Assembly (NCBI RefSeq): GCF_004349055.1
Contig: NZ_SMKX01000059.1
Location: 1-47,288 of the forward strand
From: Kribbella antibiotica
GTDB lineage: Bacteria; Actinomycetota; Actinomycetes; Propionibacteriales; Kribbellaceae
DNA length: 47,288 bases
Reading direction: 5' to 3'
The notes under the pieces were generated by a model. It had not been told where the DNA came from. It saw nothing but the letters and a program-made list of their open reading frames with translations, and did no database searches. Below are positions 18,001 through 25,423 of this stretch, piece by piece; the first letter of the stretch is position 1, and every line of letters starts with the position of its first letter. A program made the position numbers and the translations under genes.

Positions 18001-20801
18001 GCGACACTCACGGTCAGCTTCGCTACGGCCGTCGTACCGTTGACGTCGGCGACGCTATAGCCGAGTGCTGCGGTCACTCCGACGTAGGACGGCAGTGGGT
18101 CGACCAGGACCTCGCCATCCGGCGTCACCGTGTACGTCGCCTCACCGTCGACGACGACTGTGGTCTTCGGCTCCTGTGTCTTCGGGTCGAGCACCCGGAC
18201 GCTGCTCGGTACCAGCGGGACCGCCGGGTCGCCCGCTGCGTCATTCGACAGCACGCGGACGGTGGCGACAGAGTCGTACGGCGTTGCTGCGCTGTCGTCC
18301 GACGCATCGGGTGTCACCTTCGTAACCCGCATGGTCAGGGCCGCGTCACCGATCGCACCGTTGGCGTCGGTCACCTGGTAGGTCACCGGAGTCGCCGTAC
18401 CGCTGAAGGCAGGCACTGGTTCGAAGAGCACCTTGCCGTCCGACCGCGCGGTGTACTTGCCCTGACCCGGCACCACCAGTGTCGTCACCGGCTCGCTGCG
18501 GGTCGGCGGGACCAGGCGGACCGAGTCCGGCCGCAGTGCGGCGCCAGTCGGACCGGGCTTGTCGTTGTCGAGGACCGCTACCACGACCGAACTGCCTTGC
18601 AGCGAAGCGATTGTGTCGGGGTTGGCCACTGGCGGCCCTGGTGCGTCAACAGCGACAGTGAACGCAGCCCGCGCCGCTGTACCGTTCTTGTCGAGCACCT
18701 GGTAGCTGAGCGACGTACCGACGCCATGGAAGCCGTGGGCCGGCTGGAACGCGATCTTGCCGCCAGCCACGACGTACACGCCCTGGCGTTCGATCGTCAC
18801 GGTGTCCACGAGAGTGTGCCGGACCGGGTCGACCAGCTTGAGGCTGGTGGGATCAAGCGGCGCATCCGGTGAGCCCGGAAGGTCGTTGTCCAGCACCGGT
18901 ACGACGGTGTCCGTGTCGAACGCGGTCGACGCCGAGTCACCGTTGGCCACCGGCTGCACCGCCGTCACAGTGACGGTGAGAGCGGACTCCGCCGTCTGAG
19001 CGGTCGTATCGGTGACGCGGTAGCCGATGGACGTGCCTACCCCGGTGAATTGCCGCACCGGCACGAAATCAACCGCACCTGTCGGCTTGACGGCGTACTG
19101 CCCCTCACCGGCAACCACCACCGTCTTTTTGAACGCGGTGTCGGCCGGATCGCGCAGTACAACCGACCCCGGTACGAGCGTCACGCCCGGAGCCGCCTTG
19201 TCGTTGGCCAGCGGCCGGACTGCTGTGCTGACGTTCTGGGGCGTCGTTGCGGTGTCGGGAGTCGCTACCGGCGCAGCCGGGAGAGCCACCGTCACAGTGA
19301 GCTTCGCAGTCGCCCTGATTCCGTTGCTGTCGGCCACGCGGTAGCTGACCGGCTTGCCGACCCCGAAGAATCCGGGCACCGGCTCCACAGCGACGGTGCC
19401 GTCTGACTTGGCGATGTACTTGGCCTGTCCGACCACACTGAGCAGTACGCCGCACTTGCCGCCGTCCAGCAGGCAGAGCGTGCCCGGCTCGATCGGTGCG
19501 GCCGGATCACCAGGCTGGTCGTTGCCGAGCACTTTGACGGTCACATCGGTGTTGAACGCAGTGGCGGCGAGGTCGTCGTGCAGGACCGGCGGAGGCGGCG
19601 GCGTGATCTGCAGCAGGTAGTCCTCGACCTCACCAGCATCGGCCGCACCGATCGGTTTCGCGACCGCGTCGTCGTACCCGATCCGCAGCCGCGCGTACGA
19701 GGCTCCTGCGGTCGGCTTGGCAAACTTCGGCCAGCTGAGCTTCACCGTCGTCTGCCCGGCGACGAACGCGCCACACGCCTGTTCGTCGGTCTGGAACGCA
19801 CCATCGCGATCCAGATCGATCCAGGCACACACGCGGCCCGGCTTAGATGCGCCGCTGAGCTTCACCTCAACCCCGTACGATGTAGCGCTCGTCCGCAGTG
19901 GTGGGAACATCACCCCGTCGTCAGCCGCATCAGGTGTCGTCGGACCGGTCGTCGCGTTCGCCACCGTCGAGTTGTCCTCGGTGGCGTCCTTGCCCAGTCG
20001 CACATCGCTCAGCACCGACCAGGCCGCGCCGTACGTCGCCGGTGCGTCGCCAAAGTCCTCACCAGCCGAGGCCACCACCGAGAACGCATCAGCCGAGGAG
20101 GTGGTGTTGAAGGCCGGCAGCTTGGCGTGCTTGGTGAAGTACGCCGTCACATCGAACCGGACTGCGCTCACCACGCCGTTCACTCGCACCGAACCACATG
20201 CGGCCGTCGCACCGGCGTCCGGACCCGTACCAGTCTTGTTGTTGATGCAATTCGGACCGGCGTCGTGATTCGCCGCAGTGATGGTGTCGCTGGTGACCGC
20301 GAGGTTGTTGCCCACTCCTGCCTTGCTCAGGCTGAGCCCCGGAGTGGTCAGTCGCAGCACGGAGTGCAGCTCGGACTGCGCACTTGGCTTGCCATTGACG
20401 GTCTCGGTGACCGCACCGCCAAGCCCAGCCAGATGCAGCACCGGATTGCGTACCGGTCGGCTGAACGCCACCGTCACCGTGCCGCGGTCACCACAGCTCC
20501 CAACGGACGCACAGTCGCCAGTGTTGACGAGCAGGTCTTGCGCCGGGGTGGTCCGCGCGATCGGCGGGCTGTACGTCGTTGGCCCGGTCCCCCGGATCCC
20601 TGCGGTCGTTTCGTCGAGCAGCTCGGTCCCACCGGTCACAGTGATCGTCTGCCGCAGATCGGAGCCCGGCATCGTCGCGGTCGCCGATTCAGCTTGCTCG
20701 AATGGCTTCACCGGCGCCTGATAGGCGAATGTGTCCGCACCTGCCGCTGCCAGCAGCACAGCCGTCAGCAAGCCCACCGCCGCCGGTCGTGTCGCCCGCA
20801 T
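15018..20801 (-). CDS. Giant CshA-like repeat surface protein with LPXTG anchor
   Basis: This 1,927-residue secreted protein is built like a CshA-type fibrillar adhesin. In order: signal peptide (about 1-27), a CshA-like non-repetitive N-terminal domain (about 31-248), a GEVED domain (about 249-400, ending AGEVEDYLLQI), thirteen full and one degenerate repeat of about 106 residues (405-1890), then LPETG at 1895-1899, a hydrophobic segment and an RSRR tail. A housekeeping sortase would cleave LPETG and link it to peptidoglycan; no sortase is in the window. The repeats alternate strictly between two subtypes. The ATG at 20801 has GGGAGGG 6 nt upstream; the open frame to 20996 is an extension. 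It follows two glycosyltransferase-type genes by 100 nt. Confidence 0.9.
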   Translation of the reverse strand: MRATRPAAVGLLTAVLLAAAGADTFAYQAPVKPFEQAESATATMPGSDLRQTITVTGGTELLDETTAGIRGTGPTTYSPPIARTTPAQDLLVNTGDCASVGSCGDRGTVTVAFSRPVRNPVLHLAGLGGAVTETVNGKPSAQSELHSVLRLTTPGLSLSKAGVGNNLAVTSDTITAANHDAGPNCINNKTGTGPDAGATAACGSVRVNGVVSAVRFDVTAYFTKHAKLPAFNTTSSADAFSVVASAGEDFGDAPATYGAAWSVLSDVRLGKDATEDNSTVANATTGPTTPDAADDGVMFPPLRTSATSYGVEVKLSGASKPGRVCAWIDLDRDGAFQTDEQACGAFVAGQTTVKLSWPKFAKPTAGASYARLRIGYDDAVAKPIGAADAGEVEDYLLQITPPPPPVLHDDLAATAFNTDVTVKVLGNDQPGDPAAPIEPGTLCLLDGGKCGVLLSVVGQAKYIAKSDGTVAVEPVPGFFGVGKPVSYRVADSNGIRATAKLTVTVALPAAPVATPDTATTPQNVSTAVRPLANDKAAPGVTLVPGSVVLRDPADTAFKKTVVVAGEGQYAVKPTGAVDFVPVRQFTGVGTSIGYRVTDTTAQTAESALTVTVTAVQPVANGDSASTAFDTDTVVPVLDNDLPGSPDAPLDPTSLKLVDPVRHTLVDTVTIERQGVYVVAGGKIAFQPAHGFHGVGTSLSYQVLDKNGTAARAAFTVAVDAPGPPVANPDTIASLQGSSVVVAVLDNDKPGPTGAALRPDSVRLVPPTRSEPVTTLVVPGQGKYTARSDGKVLFEPVPAFSGTATPVTYQVTDANGAIGDAALTMRVTKVTPDASDDSAATPYDSVATVRVLSNDAAGDPAVPLVPSSVRVLDPKTQEPKTTVVVDGEATYTVTPDGEVLVDPLPSYVGVTAALGYSVADVNGTTAVAKLTVSVAKPPAPTAKPDTATGKQNVPFEVEPLANDSAGRGTGLDPLSVAVLDPADGSMKKLVKVPGQAAYQVNPDGTITVDPLPGFTGAATALTYRVMDWFDQVTRSTIAVTVTPVTPVAADDAARTPFDKPVTVKVLANDKPGDPTAPLLPTSLLLADPADGLLKATASIPNEGVYTATGGAVSYDPGANFRGPGTPLSYQVGDLNGTLTTAKLMITVGFPPVAVADRASTLQDIAVTVNLLSNDIPGTDAKLDPATVELLGPEGRAKAVHVYAKTVTVPKQGTYTVQPTGTVVFDPLPAFHGTATPMTYRVADSNGTTAVSRLTMTVTPIWPVALDDSTITPFNQPTTVDVLANDKPGDPTAPLVPASVVLKTADGFGKTFTQAGEGTYAVTADGAITFTPVKDFQGVTTPATYRIADDNGTTAEGLLFLTVGKGPEAVPDAVMTKQNVTLALEPLDNDSAGTGAELEKDSVEVYSVTTRSWVRTAALTGQGIVTVNQTTGRVAVDPVPAFRGVLSITYRVKDSSGNQAMSTMTVTVTPVTPVANDDAATTPYDTVLTVPVLANDKPGDASAPLGAVQLMDPASGDLLPMLEVEGQGLFTVQPSGGVRFAPAGGFVGTTVPVGYQVVDGNGTTGTATVSITVQSRPVAHADQARTKQHLPVVIDPIANDVPGPGATLDADTLLLIGPDAVLVKQVTVAGQGEYVVADGKVTFTPEARFTGSTRPVGYEVKDSNRNRARATLSVMVAPVLPVVRDDSARTGYDTAVGVEVLSNDRPGDPSAPLAPASVVLRDPGDEKDKKTVTVANEGVFAVGPDGVITFTPVKDFIGSTRSLAYRVADANGTTASALLDVTVDAPRPAQASADSATGTPGGVVAVNPSLNDTGGSGPICLRVDPATCTRTATTPAGTWTVTPDGTIRLSPAKGFTGTAKLTYEHASAGAAPVAAPVRFTIAADPGPALRLVSQTELPETGGPPQLLLTLGSLLTALGATLLALVRSRR
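15134..19589 (-). repeat. Fourteen tandem CshA-type repeats in A/B alternation
   Basis: The encoded repeats are about 106 residues each. A-type repeats (1, 3, 5, 7, 9, 11, 13) open with a T(P/A)(F/Y)(D/N) then VLxNDxPGDPxAPL signature. B-type repeats (2, 4, 6, 8, 10, 12 and degenerate 14) open with a (T/G)KQN- or LQ-like signature and lack the PGDPxAPL segment, using a shorter G-rich turn. Both share a late SYRVxDxNGTTAxAxLTVTV strand region. Coordinates are estimated from residues 405-1890. Confidence 0.85.
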
Positions 20802-20901
20802 GGTGCCCTCCCGAGCAATCACATCTCTGCATGCATCGGCACCGGGGCGGGCGGGCCTGCGCAGACCTAACGGCCAACGCGAACTCCATGTTACGGGTTC
20901 G

Positions 20902-22875
20902 CTACCCTCCGAGGTCGTAGATCGCGACCTTGCCGTTGCTGTGTCGCAACGGCACGAGCTCGGCGAGTTTCGGGGAGACGGTTCCGGCACGCGCATCGGC
21001 GTAGAGCCAGCGGACGCCGTACTGGTCGTGGAGTCGTTTCAGCAGCGCCGGAGTGGGGCTAGCGAAGGTCTGCGTGACGAGGGCGACGCGGTCGGGCCAC
21101 GGCGACGGCTGCTCGGTGTAGCGACGGCCGCCGACACCCTGCGCGGCCATGGCCTCGTTCGTGTAGGCCCAGCCCTCGATAACGGTCCGGCGACCGGCGA
21201 GACCGCTGACTAGGTAGCCGCGCGCATCGCACCCGGGCGCCTTCGCATCCACCGGACGGCACCAGGTGTTGGTCGCCACCACATCGGTCGGCGCACTGTT
21301 CGCAGCGAGCCAGGCAGCGCTCGACTGCTCATCCGGATAGACCCACTGCTGCGCAGACCGAAAGACCGGCCCGGCTTCAGTGTCACCAGCTATGGCGTTC
21401 TGGATGAAGCTCTTGACCGGTGCGAGCGCCAGAAGCACCAGTACGACGACCGCCAGCCGTCTGCTCGCGGTTGCGGCGACCCACCCGGCGGCCGCGATGC
21501 TGAACGGCGTTGCGGTGTAGAGGAAGTAGGACTCGCTCACCCCCGGATGATCGATGAACAGGTAGCCGAGCCAGCCGACCACCATCGCTCCGACCAGGAA
21601 CCAGGCGACCGGATCACGCCGTACGACGAAGAAGCCGGCCAGGGACGCTGACTGAATGAGCAGCACGCTCAGGACCATCACCGCCGTACCGAGCACAGCG
21701 CCGTGGACAAGCGACGGGACGAGCAGCCCACCGACCCCGGCTGGAGTGGTGTCACCGGTGAGGCGTTCATAGCCGGGGCTGGTCTTGAGAATGGCCAGGA
21801 ACTGGATCTGCGAGCCGCTAGTGCTCCCAGCAACTGTGAGGAGAGTGATCGCACCGACAGCAACCAGCAGCGCACCGGCGACAACTAACTTCAGTTGCAG
21901 TCTCTTGTAGAGCGCAGCCAGTCCGACCGCGCCGACAAGCACCGGCAACACGGTGGGCTTCGAGCCACCACCCACCACGGCCATAGCAACGACAAGCAGC
22001 CAGAGCGAGCGGGGCCCATCGCGGAAGAGCAGCTCGATCAGAAAGATCCCCGCCGCGACGCAGGCGACCAGACCGAACGTCTGCGACGGGCTGAGGAAAC
22101 TGACCGGTGGATTGAGGTTGATGCTGGTGTCCACGAGCAGGTAGAGCTGCGGCGCCGTGAGAGCTGCAGCCGCGAGCACTCCGGTCCACCATGTGCGACT
22201 GACTGTCCGGGCGAGCGTTGCGCAGACCAGCAGTGCCACCACGAGCCATGGCAGCACCCACAGCCGAAACAGCACCACGATCGGGTTGAGCCGAGTGATG
22301 TCGACAGCCGCCGCCATGTCCGCGTTCGCAAACCAGTGGTACTCCAGTCGCTCCCCCACGACCTGTGGCAGCTCCGGCGGCACAGCGCGCGTCAGCTCAC
22401 TCACCATCGACAGGTGATACAGCAGGTCCTGGTAGTACGACGTCGCGTCCGGAGGCGGCACGTGATACCCCATGACACCGCGGATGGTCGCTGCGAGCAT
22501 TAGCGCCGAGGCAATCGCCAGTCCCCACGTCCAGCGCAGTGGCAGTAGCGAAGGCTGAGCAATACGCCAGCAAGAGCGCAACCGCGGCAGTGCGAAGGCA
22601 GCAAGAGTCAGCAGCGGCCAGACAACCAGCCAACGCTGCCAGCCGACCGCAGTGAACAGCGCCCACCCAACGAGCATCCACGCGGCACCGACGATCGCAC
22701 CGAGGCCGAGGTCCTCAGCCCAGTTGCCGACACTGCGCCAGACAGCACGCAGCAACAGCGTGCCCGGCAGAGCGATCGCCAGCGCGAAGTAGACGCCGTA
22801 CCGGAGGACATCCAGGGTGTGCAGACCGACGGCAGCGACAAGGAGTGGGAGCAGCCAGGGCAGCGCCCGCCTCAC
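20902..22875 (-). CDS. Polytopic membrane protein, GT-C glycosyltransferase-like
   Basis: This 657-residue protein has about a dozen hydrophobic segments in the first 480 residues and a soluble C-terminal domain of about 170 residues facing outward. The architecture resembles GT-C glycosyltransferases that use polyprenyl-phosphate sugars, with an early extracytoplasmic loop (about 140-200) containing acidic residues. I cannot name a precise family. The start is a GTG overlapping the stop of the GtrB-like gene upstream (GTGA), so the two are co-translated, and the giant surface protein follows 100 nt downstream. The pair could glycosylate a cell-surface acceptor; the GT-C label is inferred from topology and neighbours. 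Confidence 0.65.
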   Translation of the reverse strand: MRRALPWLLPLLVAAVGLHTLDVLRYGVYFALAIALPGTLLLRAVWRSVGNWAEDLGLGAIVGAAWMLVGWALFTAVGWQRWLVVWPLLTLAAFALPRLRSCWRIAQPSLLPLRWTWGLAIASALMLAATIRGVMGYHVPPPDATSYYQDLLYHLSMVSELTRAVPPELPQVVGERLEYHWFANADMAAAVDITRLNPIVVLFRLWVLPWLVVALLVCATLARTVSRTWWTGVLAAAALTAPQLYLLVDTSINLNPPVSFLSPSQTFGLVACVAAGIFLIELLFRDGPRSLWLLVVAMAVVGGGSKPTVLPVLVGAVGLAALYKRLQLKLVVAGALLVAVGAITLLTVAGSTSGSQIQFLAILKTSPGYERLTGDTTPAGVGGLLVPSLVHGAVLGTAVMVLSVLLIQSASLAGFFVVRRDPVAWFLVGAMVVGWLGYLFIDHPGVSESYFLYTATPFSIAAAGWVAATASRRLAVVVLVLLALAPVKSFIQNAIAGDTEAGPVFRSAQQWVYPDEQSSAAWLAANSAPTDVVATNTWCRPVDAKAPGCDARGYLVSGLAGRRTVIEGWAYTNEAMAAQGVGGRRYTEQPSPWPDRVALVTQTFASPTPALLKRLHDQYGVRWLYADARAGTVSPKLAELVPLRHSNGKVAIYDLGG

Positions 22876-23840
22876 CGGGTACGGACCGGTTCCGCACGCT
22901 TCTGGTCTTCGAGACTGTCATAGCCGACCAGGAACTGCGGCCGGCGCTGACTCGACTGGAACAGCCGGGCGACGTACTCGCCGAGCAGCCCCAGGCACAG
23001 CAGCTGGATCGCACCGATCACGCTGATCGCCAGGACGGTCGACGTCCAGCCGGGAACGCCGCGGCCGGTCAGCTTGATCACCAGTGCACCGACCACGAAC
23101 ACCGCGGACATCAGACCGCCGAGCAGACCGAGCCAGGTCGCCAGCCGCAACGGCGCGGCCGAGAACGCGGTCACGCTGTCGAAGGCGAGCCGCGTCATCT
23201 TGGTCAGGTTGTACTTCGTCGACCCGGCCGCGCGCTGGGCGCGAATGTAGGTCACCTCAGCGCTCGGAAAACCGAGCCACGGGATGACGAGCCGGAAAAC
23301 CCGACCGTCCTCGGGCAGCGAGTTCACCGCGTCGACCACGCGGCGCGACACCATCCGGAAATCGCCCGCGTCGAACGGGATCTGCTTGCCGACGAGACGG
23401 CACATCAGGCGGTAGTACAGCCGCGCGGTGGTCCGCTTCGGCCACGAATCACTCGAGCGATCCGAGCGAACGCCGTACACAACGTCGAGATCGCGCTCGC
23501 GCAGGACGTGCAGGAACTCGCCGATCGTCTCGGGCGGATCCTGCAGATCGGCGTCGATGGTGACGACATACTGACCGCGGGCGCCGCGGAAGCCGGCCGA
23601 CTGCGCGGCCTGGTGACCGCTGTTGCGCAGCAGCCGGATGACGCGCAGCTGCGGCCAGTCCTTCGCCGCCTCCATGAGCAGGGCAGCCGTGTTGTCCCGG
23701 CTGCCGTCGTCGATGACGAGCAGCTCGTACGGCAGGCCGAGGCTGTCCAGCAGCGGATGCATCCGCGCGAAGAACATCGGCAGGACGGCTTCCTCGTCGT
23801 ACATCGGCACCACGACGGTGAGCTCGGGGTCGATGTCCAC
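22872..23840 (-). CDS. GtrB/ArnC-like polyprenyl-phosphate glycosyltransferase (GT2)
   Basis: This 322-residue family 2 glycosyltransferase has the catalytic domain at about residues 6-220, with VVVPMYDEE (9-17), VIDDGSRDNT (42-51) and the DxD motif in TIDADLQDP (94-102). Two membrane segments follow (about 240-260 and 272-297). This is the DPM1/GtrB arrangement, which moves a sugar from a nucleotide donor to polyprenyl phosphate on the inner face of the membrane. The predicted start is a GTG at 23840 with a weak ribosome site. It lies 29 nt after the gamma-glutamyltransferase gene and overlaps the polytopic membrane gene downstream. Confidence 0.88.
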   Translation of the reverse strand: MDIDPELTVVVPMYDEEAVLPMFFARMHPLLDSLGLPYELLVIDDGSRDNTAALLMEAAKDWPQLRVIRLLRNSGHQAAQSAGFRGARGQYVVTIDADLQDPPETIGEFLHVLRERDLDVVYGVRSDRSSDSWPKRTTARLYYRLMCRLVGKQIPFDAGDFRMVSRRVVDAVNSLPEDGRVFRLVIPWLGFPSAEVTYIRAQRAAGSTKYNLTKMTRLAFDSVTAFSAAPLRLATWLGLLGGLMSAVFVVGALVIKLTGRGVPGWTSTVLAISVIGAIQLLCLGLLGEYVARLFQSSQRRPQFLVGYDSLEDQKRAEPVRTR

Positions 23841-23869
23841 GCCTGTCTAACGAGCGGGTCCCTGATCTG

Positions 23870-25417
23870 TTAGTCAGGCGGCGAGATCGCGACTGCCCCG
23901 GTACGGCGTGGGTCGCCTACCGCGATGAGGCCTTCGGCCGGATCCCAGAACGCGGCTGCGACACCACCGAAGTACATCGAGTGCGGCGGCATCGGCCGCG
24001 ACGGCAGATTCGTCGCGCCCGCCAGCGGCAGGTCTTCCTCGTAGTCGACCACGATGTCGTCGCGGACCCGAACGTGCAGCCGCGGATGCTCGACGGCCTC
24101 CGCCAGCGGCAGCCCGCCGTGCGTGTAGAGCGCGTAGACCTGCGCGAGCGCGGTCGGGATGCGATCCGAACCAGGCGAGCTGATCGCCAGCACCGCGCCG
24201 TCGCTGTCCCGACGCGCCACGCTCGGCGCCATGTTCGAGGTCAGTCGGGTGCCTGGCTTGAGGCTGTGCGGACCGCCGTGCAGCAACTCCTGCTCGCCGA
24301 GCGCGTTGTTCAGCCAGATGCCGGTGCCCGGCGTCAGCACGCCGGAGCCGTAGCCGGACGAGACCGTGATCGCGCACGCGTCACCCTCGTCGTCCACCAC
24401 CGACACCGTCGCCGTACTCGGCGAGGTCAGCGCACGCAGGTCGCCAGCCGAAGCCAACTCGAGCAGCTTCTGCCCTTCAAGCTGGCGAAGGTCTTCCGCA
24501 TCCAGCTCCGCAAGCCGCCGCCCCAGAACCGCATGCTGTACGTCGACCAGTCGCTCCAGCTCGGCGGGATTCCAGCTGCCGTCGGCCGGGACGCCGTCGA
24601 GCAGCGCGAGCATCGCAGCGACTGCGACTCCCCCGACGGCCGGCGGCGGGTTGGTGGCGAGCCGCCATCCGTTCTGCCGGACCATCAGCGCCGGCCGGAC
24701 GATCGCCTCGTACGCCGCCAGGTCCGCGGCGTTGAGGATGCCTTCGTTCTCGGCCATGTCGCGGATGAGCAGTTGCGCCAGCTCACCGGTGTACAGCGTC
24801 TCAGCGCCGTCGCGGGCGATCAGCTGCAGCGCCTCGGCGAGCTCCGGGATGATGACTGTGCTGCCGGCCTTGATGACCGTGCCGTCTTCGTCGTGCACGA
24901 CGCGGTGGCTCGGCTGGTGCCAGCCGAAGATGATCTCGTGGGTGAAGCCCAGGTAGTAGCCGGACGTCCGGCTGAGCGGGAAGCCGTCACGGGCCACCTC
25001 GATCGCGGGCTGAACCACCTCACGCCACGGCGCCTTGCCGGATCGCCGGTGCGCGAGATCGAGCGCCTTCAGACCGCCTGGCGTCGCGACAGAGCCGTGC
25101 CCGACAGTGGTCGTCGTACCGCCGCCGTAGTCAGTGGTGATGTCCCAGACCCCGCGGCCGAACGACTCCGGCGGCAGACCACGGCCGGGCATCTCCACCC
25201 AGCCGTCGATCGTGACCGCTTCCGACCCCGCAACCTGCAGGGTCACGAAACCGCCGGACGCCGGTGAGACCACGCCGATCTCGTTGACCATCGTGACCAG
25301 CGTCGCCGCAATCGCAGCGTCCACCGCGTTGCCGCCCTCAGCAGCAACCCGTACGCCGGCCTCCGCGGCCGCTGCGTTAGGCGCAGCGACCGCGACCCGC
25401 GGGTGAGACCCGCTCAT
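23870..25417 (-). CDS. Gamma-glutamyltransferase family protein
   Basis: This 515-residue Ntn-hydrolase is expected to cleave itself before the catalytic threonine in the STATVSVVDDEGDA segment (about residue 330), which corresponds to the TTHxSVVD site of classical enzymes. The downstream SSGYGSGVLTPGTGIWLNN and SSPGSDRIPTAL are oxyanion and substrate-site motifs. There is no signal peptide, so unlike the periplasmic enterobacterial enzyme it is probably cytoplasmic. It starts 6 nt after the pheT stop and is therefore in the pheST transcription unit. The substrate may be gamma-glutamyl amides or cephalosporin-like acyl groups; this cannot be settled by sequence. Confidence 0.85.
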   Translation of the reverse strand: MSGSHPRVAVAAPNAAAAEAGVRVAAEGGNAVDAAIAATLVTMVNEIGVVSPASGGFVTLQVAGSEAVTIDGWVEMPGRGLPPESFGRGVWDITTDYGGGTTTTVGHGSVATPGGLKALDLAHRRSGKAPWREVVQPAIEVARDGFPLSRTSGYYLGFTHEIIFGWHQPSHRVVHDEDGTVIKAGSTVIIPELAEALQLIARDGAETLYTGELAQLLIRDMAENEGILNAADLAAYEAIVRPALMVRQNGWRLATNPPPAVGGVAVAAMLALLDGVPADGSWNPAELERLVDVQHAVLGRRLAELDAEDLRQLEGQKLLELASAGDLRALTSPSTATVSVVDDEGDACAITVSSGYGSGVLTPGTGIWLNNALGEQELLHGGPHSLKPGTRLTSNMAPSVARRDSDGAVLAISSPGSDRIPTALAQVYALYTHGGLPLAEAVEHPRLHVRVRDDIVVDYEEDLPLAGATNLPSRPMPPHSMYFGGVAAAFWDPAEGLIAVGDPRRTGAVAISPPD

Positions 25418-25423
25418 CGAAAG

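Noticed and set aside
17112..18872. 586-codon open frame opposite the giant surface-protein gene
   Set aside because: It is the antisense shadow of a GC-rich repeat-coding region, Arg/His/Asp-rich, with no domain, no ribosome site and no continuity with neighbours.
15134..19589. Repeat array as possible CRISPR or tandem DNA repeat
   Set aside because: The repeats are about 320 bp, diverged at DNA level and conserved as protein domains; there are no short identical repeats with spacers.
19578..20870. 430-codon plus-strand open frame opposite the N-terminus of the surface protein
   Set aside because: Arg/His-rich composition, no recognisable motif, and complete overlap with a coding region that has a signal peptide and domains.
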